Assembly (NCBI GenBank): GCA_021160885.1
Contig: JAGHBR010000494.1
Location: 1-25,524, forward strand
Origin: Caldisericaceae bacterium
GTDB taxonomy: Bacteria; Calditrichota; Calditrichia; Calditrichales; Calditrichaceae
Reading direction: 5' to 3'
Length of the DNA stretch: 25,524 nucleotides
Shown: positions 17,132 through 23,983 of the stretch, piece after piece
Position numbering within the stretch: the stretch's first letter is position 1
Layout of the letters: every line of letters begins with the position of its first letter
Made by a program: the position numbers and the translations under genes
Notes under the pieces: model-generated
The model's database searches: none
Seen by the model: only the letters and a program-made list of their open reading frames with translations
What the model was told of the DNA's origin: nothing

Positions 17132-19264
17132 ATGAATTTCAAAAAAGTATATTTGATCATTGGAATTTTAGCTTTTCAATTACTGGGTCAACAACAAAAT
17201 ATGATTTCGTTGTACAAACGCTGGAATATTTTTGATATTAACAAAGTACGTACCCAATTTGCCAATACCGGTCTTCTTTGCGATGGGAATCAGCAAAACA
17301 TGGCCCTGGCACGTCCCCCGGCTTTTGAATATCCGGCCGGGAGCGGATATAGCTGGGGTACGGGCGTGGGAGTAGTGGTCGGAGCGCCCATTGATCAGGA
17401 TCCAGGTGTGGTTGGCGGCTGGCCTGATCCCAAGGCAGATTACTACGCTTTTTGTGATGCAACTCTGGACGAGGGGCCGGCGGCTTTTTGGGACGAAGAG
17501 CACTTCTACCCTTACCCGGAATTTGTTCATGGTGAACGAGCCCTAATGAGTGATGATCCAGAAACGTGGCCCGATCCCTGGCCGCAAACTTATCCGGTGT
17601 TAGGGGATCCAATTAAATTTGATCCGGTAACCGGCTGGCCAGGCTTTGGCCCAAATGGTGAACAACTGGCAGATCAGGAAATGTTTTCTGTGGTGGAAGC
17701 CTGGGGCGGCACCGATCAATTTACTGCCATGGGTAAAGCGTACCCTAACTTTTTAAAAACGCAAATGATTATTCGCGGTATGGCCTGGAAAGGAACCCTG
17801 TACGAAGATTTTATTGTATGGGTTTTTGTCATCCGAAACATTGGTTCAGCGCCCATTCACGATATGCGTATGGCCATTCACGCTGATTTTAGCTTTATTC
17901 CTGAGTTTTACCCGGGTATTGGCTACGATGCCGACCGACATTACTATGATCCCAAATTGCAGTTGGCTTACGGCACTGATGACGATGGTTACGAAGAAAG
18001 CCCTAAAGGCGGAACCATTCCGCCTAAAGATATTGCCTGGGCTGGTGTTGTAGCTCTGGAAATGCCTGGACCATCGACTAAAGTTGCCACTTACGATGCT
18101 TTTCATTTCTGGATGGAAGCCACCACCGAACGAGGGAATGGCGCCCGACCCGACTGGTATTTTAAATACAATGTTGAAAATTTAAACGATCCGCACGATA
18201 GTAATCATGATGGCATTGATGATGATTTTGATGAGAACGGTATTCCCGACGCCGAGGAAGGTGGGCCAGGCTACTATGTGGGCGAAGGCGCCGATGGCCT
18301 GCAAACTCTGGGCAGCCATCCGTTTACTCTGGCTCCAGGCGAAAGTGACACGCTTATTTTTGCCACTGTGTTCGGCACCAGTGAAAAAGACATTAAAGTT
18401 AATGCCCAACGGGCTATTAATCTTTACCAGAGCAACTGGGAAGTGGTTGATGCCCCACCAGCGCCGATAGTAGAAGCTATTCCAGGCAATCGTAAAGTAA
18501 CTCTCATCTGGAGTTCCAATAGCGAAAAAGACCCGCAGTTCGAAGGTTACAAAATTTACCGTTCTGCAGATGGTGGACAGACCTGGGGTTCTACTACCTT
18601 TAAAGATTTTGAAGGTGGCATTCATTACATTCCACTGGCACAATTCGATCTGGCTAACAACATCAAAGAGAATTACAAAACACTCCCGGAATACGCCTGG
18701 TTTAACCTGGGCAGCGACAACTGGGAACAATTGCGCAAAACCATTGTTGAGGTCGACTCGTTCCAGTATTTTGACACCGGCGATACAGTCAATGTCTTTG
18801 TGGACAATAACGTTATTAATGGTTTGAAATACCGTTACTACATTGCAGCTTATGATAGTGGAAACGGGATCATCGGCCCGCTGGAGAACGGAGCCAGTAA
18901 CAATCCCGCAGAAATGAACAATACGGTAGAAGTCATTCCTCAGGCTCCCATGGCCAAAAGTTCTTTAAACAATGTTCGCGTCGTGCCCAATCCTTACATT
19001 GTGGCTGAACTCTGGGAGCATGGTTTAAAAGACCATCAGATTCAATTTACAGGATTGCCTTCCACAGCAACCATTCAAATTTTTAATTCAGCAGGTGAGC
19101 TGATTCGTAAACTGGAACACAACCAGACAAGCAGTTTAACGCCCAGCATTTGCATCTGGGATTTGAAGAACCGCTTCAATCAGCTGGTAGCGCCAGGTGT
19201 CTATTTTTATTATATCTCATCACCAATAGGCGAGACAAAAGGTAAAATTTTAATTGTTCTTTAA
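17132..19264 (+). CDS. Large secreted protein, paralogue 2 of the 13894 gene
   Basis: 710 residues, with a signal peptide ending near LLGQQ. It is collinear with the 13894 protein across its whole length: YKRWNIFDINKV, LLCDGNQQNMALAR, VVVGAPIDQDPGVVGG, WPGFGPNGEQLADQE, GMAWKGTLYEDFIVWVF, the Asp-rich loop DSNHDGIDDDFDENGIPD at about 357, the FN3-like FEGYKIYRSADGG, and a VPNPY sorting domain from about 615 to GKILIVL. It differs by insertions and deletions; for example it lacks a segment near paralogue-1 residues 150-165. The function is unknown. It is the last gene of the lipoprotein-receptor operon and is separated from PorV by 23 bp. Confidence 0.8.
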   Translation: MNFKKVYLIIGILAFQLLGQQQNMISLYKRWNIFDINKVRTQFANTGLLCDGNQQNMALARPPAFEYPAGSGYSWGTGVGVVVGAPIDQDPGVVGGWPDPKADYYAFCDATLDEGPAAFWDEEHFYPYPEFVHGERALMSDDPETWPDPWPQTYPVLGDPIKFDPVTGWPGFGPNGEQLADQEMFSVVEAWGGTDQFTAMGKAYPNFLKTQMIIRGMAWKGTLYEDFIVWVFVIRNIGSAPIHDMRMAIHADFSFIPEFYPGIGYDADRHYYDPKLQLAYGTDDDGYEESPKGGTIPPKDIAWAGVVALEMPGPSTKVATYDAFHFWMEATTERGNGARPDWYFKYNVENLNDPHDSNHDGIDDDFDENGIPDAEEGGPGYYVGEGADGLQTLGSHPFTLAPGESDTLIFATVFGTSEKDIKVNAQRAINLYQSNWEVVDAPPAPIVEAIPGNRKVTLIWSSNSEKDPQFEGYKIYRSADGGQTWGSTTFKDFEGGIHYIPLAQFDLANNIKENYKTLPEYAWFNLGSDNWEQLRKTIVEVDSFQYFDTGDTVNVFVDNNVINGLKYRYYIAAYDSGNGIIGPLENGASNNPAEMNNTVEVIPQAPMAKSSLNNVRVVPNPYIVAELWEHGLKDHQIQFTGLPSTATIQIFNSAGELIRKLEHNQTSSLTPSICIWDLKNRFNQLVAPGVYFYYISSPIGETKGKILIVL

Positions 19265-19272
19265 GAAAAAAG

Positions 19273-19304
19273 GATTGATAGTTGAATAGATAAATGGTTG
19301 AATA
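19273..19304 (+). repeat. Octamer array, GTTGAATA type
   Basis: Four 8-bp units in phase, two of them exactly GTTGAATA (19281-19288 and 19297-19304). The same unit recurs in the 23633-23983 gap. Confidence 0.65.
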
Positions 19305-19320
19305 TTGATAATATACTACC

Positions 19321-19397
19321 GTCACTGGTTACTCGTTACTTGTTACTCGTTACTTGTTACTTGTTACGCGTTACGAGTCACGTGTCACGAGTTACTT
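19321..19397 (+). repeat. Heptamer array A, 11 units of GTYACNN
   Basis: Eleven contiguous 7-bp units GTTACNN or GTCACNN. The last two bases run TG, TC, TT, TC, TT, TT, then GC, GA, GT, GA, then TT. It is followed by TTATT and the ATCAGTG motif. Confidence 0.9.
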
Positions 19398-19407
19398 TTA
19401 TTAAAAA

Positions 19408-19582
19408 ATAAGTGTCCATCTGTGTAAATCAGTGGCTAATGTTAATAATTTGCTAATGTCACTGATTACTAGTTACTTGTTACGCGTTACGAGTCACGAG
19501 TTACTTTTATTGAATAATCAGTGTCCATCTGTGTAAATCAGTGGCTAAGAATAATTAACAAATCAGTGTAAATCAGTGGCCA
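19408..19582 (+). repeat. Three copies of the ATCAGTG motif
   Basis: The segment GTGTCCATCTGTGTAAATCA (within 19408-19440 and 19515-19548) is repeated exactly and is followed by GTGGCTAA. A third, shortened copy (19560-19582) joins AATCAGTGTA to AATCAGTGGC. Each copy follows or lies beside a heptamer array, in the same orientation as the downstream gene. Confidence 0.8.
19458..19506 (+). repeat. Heptamer array B, 7 units
   Basis: Seven contiguous 7-bp units (one starts with A). The last two bases run TG, TA, TT, then GC, GA, GA, then TT. It is four units shorter than array A but has the same order and the same TTATT linker and motif after it. Confidence 0.9.
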
Positions 19583-19600
19583 AAATCTAAAGGAATTACA

Positions 19601-21649
19601 ATGAAAAAAATTTTATTTTTAAGCTTTACCGCTCTGTTAATTTGTGCTTCCTGCGCCAGGCAGCCCTCCATTTCTGGAAAACATTTTCAAATTGAATTTA
19701 ATCACAAGCTCCATTCGAAGATTATTTTGCAGGGCATCGGAGAGCAACCATTAATGAGCAATTACCAGCCTTCCGAAATACTGGTTTTAAAAAATCAGAG
19801 CATCAGCGATTTTACCCTTCAGAATTACAGGCAAACGGCTTTTCAGGATTCCCTCGGTAAAGGGCTGTCGTTAAGTCTTAAAGGGATTTTTAGCAGTGAT
19901 TCTTTACGCATTGAAAAGCAATTACAGGTAAAAATTTACGATGCATTTCTCCAATCTGCTATTTTTCAGGTGACTTACCGGAATTTAAGCCAACAACCGG
20001 TTTTCATTTACAAATGGCAAAATCATCATTACCAAATCATCCCAGAAAATGAAGCCCCAATACCCTACTGGTCTTTTCAGGCAGCATCTTACGAAGAGCG
20101 TCCCGATTGGGTATTGCCAGTAAAGCAGGGCTATTCCCGGGAGAATTATCAGGGCATGAATGCTTCAGATTACGGTGGCGGTATTCCCGTAGTTGATTTG
20201 TGGCGTAAAGATGTAGGGCTGGCTGTAGGGCATCTGGCCCTAAAACCAAAGCTGGTTTCACTGCCAGTTGATTATGACTCCACTGCGCCGGGCGCTACAT
20301 TGGACATTAACATGGTTGTCAATCGGCATTTGAAACCTGGAGAGTCTTTGACAACTTTGCCCACATTTATGCTGGTACATCAGGGGGATTTTTTTAAACC
20401 GCTGCAGCTTTATTCGCATTTGATGCAGAAAAGGGGTGTAAAATTTAAACCATTTCCGAAAACAGCTTATGAACCCATCTGGTGCGCCTGGGGTTTTGAA
20501 CGCAACTTTAAAGTAGAACAGATCCTGCGCGCTCTGCCCAAGGTAAAAGAGCTGGGCCTGGACTGGGTAGTCATCGACGACGGTTGGCAAACAGCTGAAG
20601 GGGACTGGTTTTTGAATCCGGAGAAATTCCCTCATGGCGACCGGGACATGCGTGCTCTGGTTGACCGAATTCATGCCCTGGGCTTAAAGGCTAAATTGTG
20701 GTTTGTGCCTCTGGCAGCGGATCATGGAACTAAACTTTTAAAAGAGCACCCGGATTTATTGCTTTTAAATCAGGATGGCAGTAAACAATTAATCACCTGG
20801 TGGGACAGTTATTACTTGTGTCCTGACTACCAACCAACGCGTGATTATTTCAAAAAATTAATCCGAAAAATAATGGTGGACTGGGATTTCGATGGCCTTA
20901 AGTTAGATGGGCAGCATCAAAATGCCACACCGCCCTGCTACAATCCGGCCCATCATCACCTAAGACAGGAAGAATCCGTGGAAGCCGTGCCTGACTTTTT
21001 CGAAATGATTTACCAGACAGCCATTGCAGCCAAACCGGATGCCGTTGTTGAAATCTGCCCTTGTGGTGATGCCGCTTCTTTTTACAACATGGCCTGTGAA
21101 AATCAACCAGTGGCTTCGGATCCCACCAGTTCCTGGCAAATTCGTCTTAAAGGTAAAACTTATAAAGCTTTGATGGGGCCCAATGTACCTTATTACGGAG
21201 ATCATGTGGAGTTAAGCGATGGAAAGGACGATTTTGCCTCCACGATTGGAATTGGCGGAGTACCAGGTACCAAGTTTGTCTGGCCTCCTGGAAGTTATTT
21301 CAATAAAGAAACCGGGGATATTAGTCTTACACCCCAGAAAGAACAGATCTGGCGTAAATGGATTCGTCTGTACAAAACCTTTCAATTAGCTAAAGGACAG
21401 TACCTGGGTCAGCTTTACGATTTAGGTTACGATCGACCAGAGGCCCATGTCATTCAAAAAGGCGACACTCTGTTCTACGCTTTTTACGCCAATGATTTTT
21501 CCGGTTCGATTGAATTACGGGGTTTACCAGCAAATCAAACCTTAACCGTCGTGGATTACGAACATGATCGAACTCTGGGAACCGTGGACAGCCAGCATCC
21601 GTTTTTAGAGGTTTCTTTCAAAAGGCATTTGTTGATTTTCGTTAAATAA
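19601..21649 (+). CDS. Lipoprotein alpha-galactosidase, GH36-type (clan GH-D)
   Basis: 682 residues, predicted to remove alpha-linked galactose from oligo- or polysaccharides. The signal peptide ends in a lipobox ending at Cys18 (CASC; Cys15 is an alternative). An N-terminal beta-sandwich (about 25-280) is followed by a TIM barrel from about 290: WCAWGFERN, VIDDGWQTAEGDW (Asp325/326 region), KAKLWFVPLAADHG-type strands, and DFDGLKLDGQ with Asp436 as nucleophile. EICPCG comes next, then ASDPTSSWQIRLK with Asp507 as acid/base. This is the E-x-C-x-x-G ... S-D ... R order of GH36. A C-terminal beta domain ends the protein. It starts with AAAGGA 6 bp upstream of the ATG. Raffinose-synthase-like relatives share the fold, so the exact substrate is uncertain. 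It probably acts in the periplasm or on the cell surface ahead of the symporter. Confidence 0.88.
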   Translation: MKKILFLSFTALLICASCARQPSISGKHFQIEFNHKLHSKIILQGIGEQPLMSNYQPSEILVLKNQSISDFTLQNYRQTAFQDSLGKGLSLSLKGIFSSDSLRIEKQLQVKIYDAFLQSAIFQVTYRNLSQQPVFIYKWQNHHYQIIPENEAPIPYWSFQAASYEERPDWVLPVKQGYSRENYQGMNASDYGGGIPVVDLWRKDVGLAVGHLALKPKLVSLPVDYDSTAPGATLDINMVVNRHLKPGESLTTLPTFMLVHQGDFFKPLQLYSHLMQKRGVKFKPFPKTAYEPIWCAWGFERNFKVEQILRALPKVKELGLDWVVIDDGWQTAEGDWFLNPEKFPHGDRDMRALVDRIHALGLKAKLWFVPLAADHGTKLLKEHPDLLLLNQDGSKQLITWWDSYYLCPDYQPTRDYFKKLIRKIMVDWDFDGLKLDGQHQNATPPCYNPAHHHLRQEESVEAVPDFFEMIYQTAIAAKPDAVVEICPCGDAASFYNMACENQPVASDPTSSWQIRLKGKTYKALMGPNVPYYGDHVELSDGKDDFASTIGIGGVPGTKFVWPPGSYFNKETGDISLTPQKEQIWRKWIRLYKTFQLAKGQYLGQLYDLGYDRPEAHVIQKGDTLFYAFYANDFSGSIELRGLPANQTLTVVDYEHDRTLGTVDSQHPFLEVSFKRHLLIFVK

Positions 21650-21741
21650 ATTTTCAACTGTATTTGATTATTTTTGACAATTCCTTACATTTACGACGAA
21701 AAACACAAAGTAGAATACGGTTCCGACCGTTCTGCAACATC

Positions 21742-21747
21742 AGGAGG
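21742..21747 (+). promoter_or_regulatory. Ribosome-binding site of the small membrane protein
   Basis: AGGAGG lies 4 bp before ATG 21752. It fixes the start there, not at the in-frame TTG at 21674-21676. Confidence 0.85.
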
Positions 21748-21751
21748 AGTC

Positions 21752-21901
21752 ATGTACATTGATTGGATTACCTGGAGCATCTGGTTAATCGGCTTATTAA
21801 TTTTAATTACCTGGATTTACGTTCCAATTAAGGAATTCAAAAACCTTTACCAGGCTCACAAACAAAAAAAGAACAGCCAACCCCGTAATCAACAATCCTG
21901 A
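21752..21901 (+). CDS. Small single-span membrane protein, probable symporter accessory peptide
   Basis: 49 residues. An aromatic N-terminus (MYIDWITWSIW) runs into one hydrophobic helix (LIGLLILITWIYVPI, about residues 12-28) and a basic, polar tail (KEFKNLYQAHKQKKNSQ). There is a perfect AGGAGG ribosome-binding site, and the gene lies 84 bp upstream of the sodium:solute symporter on the same strand. Small one-helix proteins encoded just before SSS-family symporters are known in several phyla. A role in assembly or stability of the symporter is therefore likely, but this is inference from position. It lacks cysteine and any catalytic motif. It has no relation that I can see to the two-helix DUF4212/DUF485 partners. 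Confidence 0.75.
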   Translation: MYIDWITWSIWLIGLLILITWIYVPIKEFKNLYQAHKQKKNSQPRNQQS

Positions 21902-21915
21902 TCTTTTTAAAAGAA

Positions 21916-21934
21916 TGGGGACAAAATGCCCATC
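21916..21934 (+). other. Weak hairpin between the small protein and the symporter
   Basis: ATGGG (21916-21920) pairs with CCCAT (21930-21934) around a 9-base loop; flanking A/T bases could extend it with a bulge. No T-run follows directly. It could tune the ratio of the two proteins, or be incidental. Confidence 0.25.
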
Positions 21935-21973
21935 TTAATTGCAATAAAATACTTCTAAAGCAAGATTTAACAC

Positions 21974-21978
21974 GGAGG
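21974..21978 (+). promoter_or_regulatory. Ribosome-binding site supporting a TTG start
   Basis: GGAGG lies 7 bp before TTG 21986, and no suitable ATG is nearby. The symporter therefore most likely starts at TTG, with residues ALVDIII leading directly into the first membrane helix. Confidence 0.8.
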
Positions 21979-21985
21979 AAATCAC

Positions 21986-23632
21986 TTGGCTTTAGTTGAC
22001 ATTATTATCGTAATCAGCTTTTTAATACTCACCTTTTTTGTTGGTAGCTTTTTCTACAAATGGGTCGGCGAACCGGATGATTTTTACGTGGCCGGACGTC
22101 AATTAACGCCTTTCATATTGGCGGCCGTCATCACCGCTACAAATGTAAATTTGTACAGTTTTGTCGGGCAAGCCGGCATTGCTTACAAACATGGAATTTC
22201 CATCCTGTGGCAAACCTGGACCGGCAACATGGCACTGGTCTTTTCGGGACTGTTCATTATTCCGGTCATGCGTCGTTTGCGTGTGCGAACCATTCCAGAA
22301 TTTTTAAGCATGCGCTACAATAAATCGGTGCGTTTGTTGGTAGGCATTTTGTGGGTCTTTCGCCTTGCCTTCTGGCTGGGGGTTGTACTTTACACAGCGG
22401 TAGTAGCGGCTCAGGCCATTACCGGAATTTCATCGTATCTATTCTGGATTGTGGCTTTCGCAGTCATTGCCATCATTTACACCATGTTGGGTGGCATGTG
22501 GTCAGTAGCTTTTACCGATGTGATTCAATTTGTGTTCATGTTAGGCGGCGCTTTAATCGTTCTGCCATTGGCCATGAAAGCCGTGGGCTGGATGCCCGGC
22601 CTGATTGAAAAACTGCCCGAAAACAGTTTGCAATTAGTGCGACAATCCGGAACCTACAACTGGAAATTCATTCTGGCCATTTTCCTGTTAGGCATTGAAT
22701 GGGCCAGTGTCGATCAGGGATTGCTGCAACGGGCCTTTGGAGCCGAAAGCACTAAAACCGTGGCCAAAGGCATGGTGCTGGCGGGAATTATTACCACTCC
22801 TTTTGCATTACTCTGGAATTTACCTGGTCTGGCGGCTGCTGTCCTTTACCCGAATCTAACAAATCCCGATCAGGCCATTCCTACTTTACTTTCTCAGATG
22901 CTGCCTCCGGTTGTACTCGGTCTGGTTGTGGTCGGCTTGCTTTCTTCACAACTTTCCACGATTTCCGGTAACTTAAATGGTGTGGCTACTCTGTTTACCA
23001 ATGACATTTACGAAACTTTAAAAAGACGTCAGGCTACCAACAAAGAAATTTTGTTCATGGCGCGTTTCATTACTCTATTAGTGGGTTTGTTCATGATCGG
23101 CTTTGCCTTTTTGGTGCCTAAAATGGGCGGCGCTGTGGAGGCCTACCTGACCATTATCGGCATCATGGACATGCCGCTCTTTATTGTGGGCATTTTGTAC
23201 GGATTACTGTGGAAACGAGCTACCTCGGCAGGGGCCATCTGGGGCTACCTGGCCGGGGCCGTGGCCGGCATTATTGGTAAATTCTACTACCAGTTTGATT
23301 TTAATCTGACCACCTTTTTAAGCGCCGGCGTGGCTTTAATCGTAATGCCTGTGGTTAGCTATTTTACTCGGCCGGAAAACAAGAACAAAATCAACCTTAT
23401 CTGGCAGGCGCGTAAGACCAGCGAAGAAGAACAGGCCAGCGGACATGTTTACAACATCATTCCCAAATCAAGTAAAGGGAAATGGAGCTTTGCCCTTTAC
23501 CTGTTAGGCGTATTGATCTTTTTAGCTGGCGTACTCAGCGGCAGTAGCGGTTGGCATTACGCTTCGCACCTGGCCGTGGCGGGCATGGTTATTTACTTTG
23601 CAGGCGGCTATCTAAAAATTTTATTTGATTGA
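21986..23632 (+). CDS. Sodium:solute symporter, SSS family (SGLT-like)
   Basis: 548 residues in a polytopic inner-membrane protein with about 13-14 hydrophobic helices, the usual SSS length. Family marks are EPDDFYVAGRQLTPFI near residue 30 (the DFxVAGR pattern), TATNVNLYSFVGQAGIAY in the broken first core helix region, and GGMWSVAFTDVIQF at about 169 (SSS signature). LLSSQLSTISGNLNG at about 315 carries the Ser-rich Na2-site helix, followed by TNDIY. It most likely couples sodium entry to uptake of a sugar or sugar acid released by the upstream glycosidase. Sugar specificity is inference from neighbours; SSS members also carry amino acids, acetate or nucleosides. The start is TTG with GGAGG upstream. 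It is probably co-transcribed with the small protein. Confidence 0.92.
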   Translation: MALVDIIIVISFLILTFFVGSFFYKWVGEPDDFYVAGRQLTPFILAAVITATNVNLYSFVGQAGIAYKHGISILWQTWTGNMALVFSGLFIIPVMRRLRVRTIPEFLSMRYNKSVRLLVGILWVFRLAFWLGVVLYTAVVAAQAITGISSYLFWIVAFAVIAIIYTMLGGMWSVAFTDVIQFVFMLGGALIVLPLAMKAVGWMPGLIEKLPENSLQLVRQSGTYNWKFILAIFLLGIEWASVDQGLLQRAFGAESTKTVAKGMVLAGIITTPFALLWNLPGLAAAVLYPNLTNPDQAIPTLLSQMLPPVVLGLVVVGLLSSQLSTISGNLNGVATLFTNDIYETLKRRQATNKEILFMARFITLLVGLFMIGFAFLVPKMGGAVEAYLTIIGIMDMPLFIVGILYGLLWKRATSAGAIWGYLAGAVAGIIGKFYYQFDFNLTTFLSAGVALIVMPVVSYFTRPENKNKINLIWQARKTSEEEQASGHVYNIIPKSSKGKWSFALYLLGVLIFLAGVLSGSSGWHYASHLAVAGMVIYFAGGYLKILFD

Positions 23633-23672
23633 TTCCAGTGGGTGAAAGAATTTTTAGTTGAATGGCAAAATT

Positions 23673-23712
23673 GTGGAATAGTTGAATAGGTGAATGGTGG
23701 AATGGTGGAATG
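23673..23712 (+). repeat. Octamer array, five units
   Basis: Five in-phase 8-bp units: GTGGAATA, GTTGAATA, GGTGAATG and two copies of GTGGAATG. Three further related units lie at 23854-23877. Confidence 0.8.
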
Positions 23713-23720
23713 CTCTACCT

Positions 23721-23811
23721 GTCACTCGTTACTTGTCATTGGTTACTCGTTACGCGTTACGTGTCACTTGTTACTCGTTACTTGTTACGCGTTACGTGTC
23801 ACGTGTTGCTT
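23721..23811 (+). repeat. Heptamer array C, 13 units of GTYACNN
   Basis: Thirteen contiguous 7-bp units with three minor variants (GTCATTG, GTTGCTT and GTCAC forms). The terminal dinucleotides run through two cycles: T-type units, then GC and GT, then T-type, then GC, GT, GT, then TT. Confidence 0.9.
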
Positions 23812-23819
23812 GTATCAAA

Positions 23820-23844
23820 AAATCAGTTCAAATCATTGGCCGAA
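23820..23844 (+). repeat. Diverged ATCAGTG motif copy
   Basis: AATCAGTTCAAATCATTGGC (23821-23840), then CGAAA, matches the shortened motif at 19560-19582 with a few substitutions. It again directly follows a heptamer array. Confidence 0.7.
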
Positions 23845-23896
23845 ATGGTAATGGTTTAATGGTTGAATAGGGTGATGGAGAATCTTGTCTGGAGTT

Positions 23897-23938
23897 TTCA
23901 TTCGTAATTCGTAATTTTTAATTCGTAATTCGTAATTA
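23897..23938 (+). repeat. AT-rich heptamer array, GTAATTC type
   Basis: Six 7-bp units around GTAATTC (23904-23910 and 23925-23931 exact; others differ at one or two positions). This is a second, unrelated heptamer sequence 45 bp upstream of the kinase start. Confidence 0.85.
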
Positions 23939-23983
23939 AAATAGTAGCCAACTCAGTCTGACATTAAGATAAATTGGAATAAA

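Larger units (their letters stand above)
19265..19600 (+). repeat. 336-bp intergenic repeat mosaic upstream of the alpha-galactosidase
   Basis: The gap has no gene. From left to right it holds an 8-bp repeat array (19273-19304), a heptamer array (19321-19397), an ATCAGTG motif copy (19408-19440), a second heptamer array (19458-19506), a second motif copy (19515-19548) and a shortened third copy (19560-19582). A ribosome-binding site AAAGGA (19589-19594) ends it. The heptamer-plus-linker-plus-motif block is directly duplicated. No promoter hexamers stand out clearly. Confidence 0.85.
23633..23983 (+). repeat. 351-bp intergenic repeat mosaic upstream of the GHMP kinase
   Basis: The gap has no gene. 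It holds an octamer array (23673-23712), a 13-unit heptamer array (23721-23811), a diverged ATCAGTG-type motif (23820-23844), a second short octamer array (23854-23877) and an AT-rich heptamer array of the GTAATTC type (23897-23938). The first three are in the same order as in the 19265-19600 gap. No clear promoter or terminator is recognisable. Confidence 0.85.

Noticed and set aside
18182..18730. 182-residue antisense frame opposite paralogue 2
   Set aside because: It mirrors the Asp-rich and FN3-like coding region; there is no recognisable motif or start signal.
19321..19506. CRISPR-like array in the 19.3-19.5 kb gap
   Set aside because: The units are 7 bp and contiguous with no unique spacers; there are no cas genes nearby.
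21674..21702. TTGACA as a -35 promoter box before the small membrane protein
   Set aside because: No convincing -10 hexamer lies 16-18 bp downstream (the sequence there is CGAAAA); the TAGAAT at 21711 is too far away.
21674..21751. Longer, 75-residue form of the small protein starting at TTG 21674
   Set aside because: The perfect AGGAGG at 21742 points to ATG 21752, and the extra N-terminus is polar and would precede the membrane helix without purpose.
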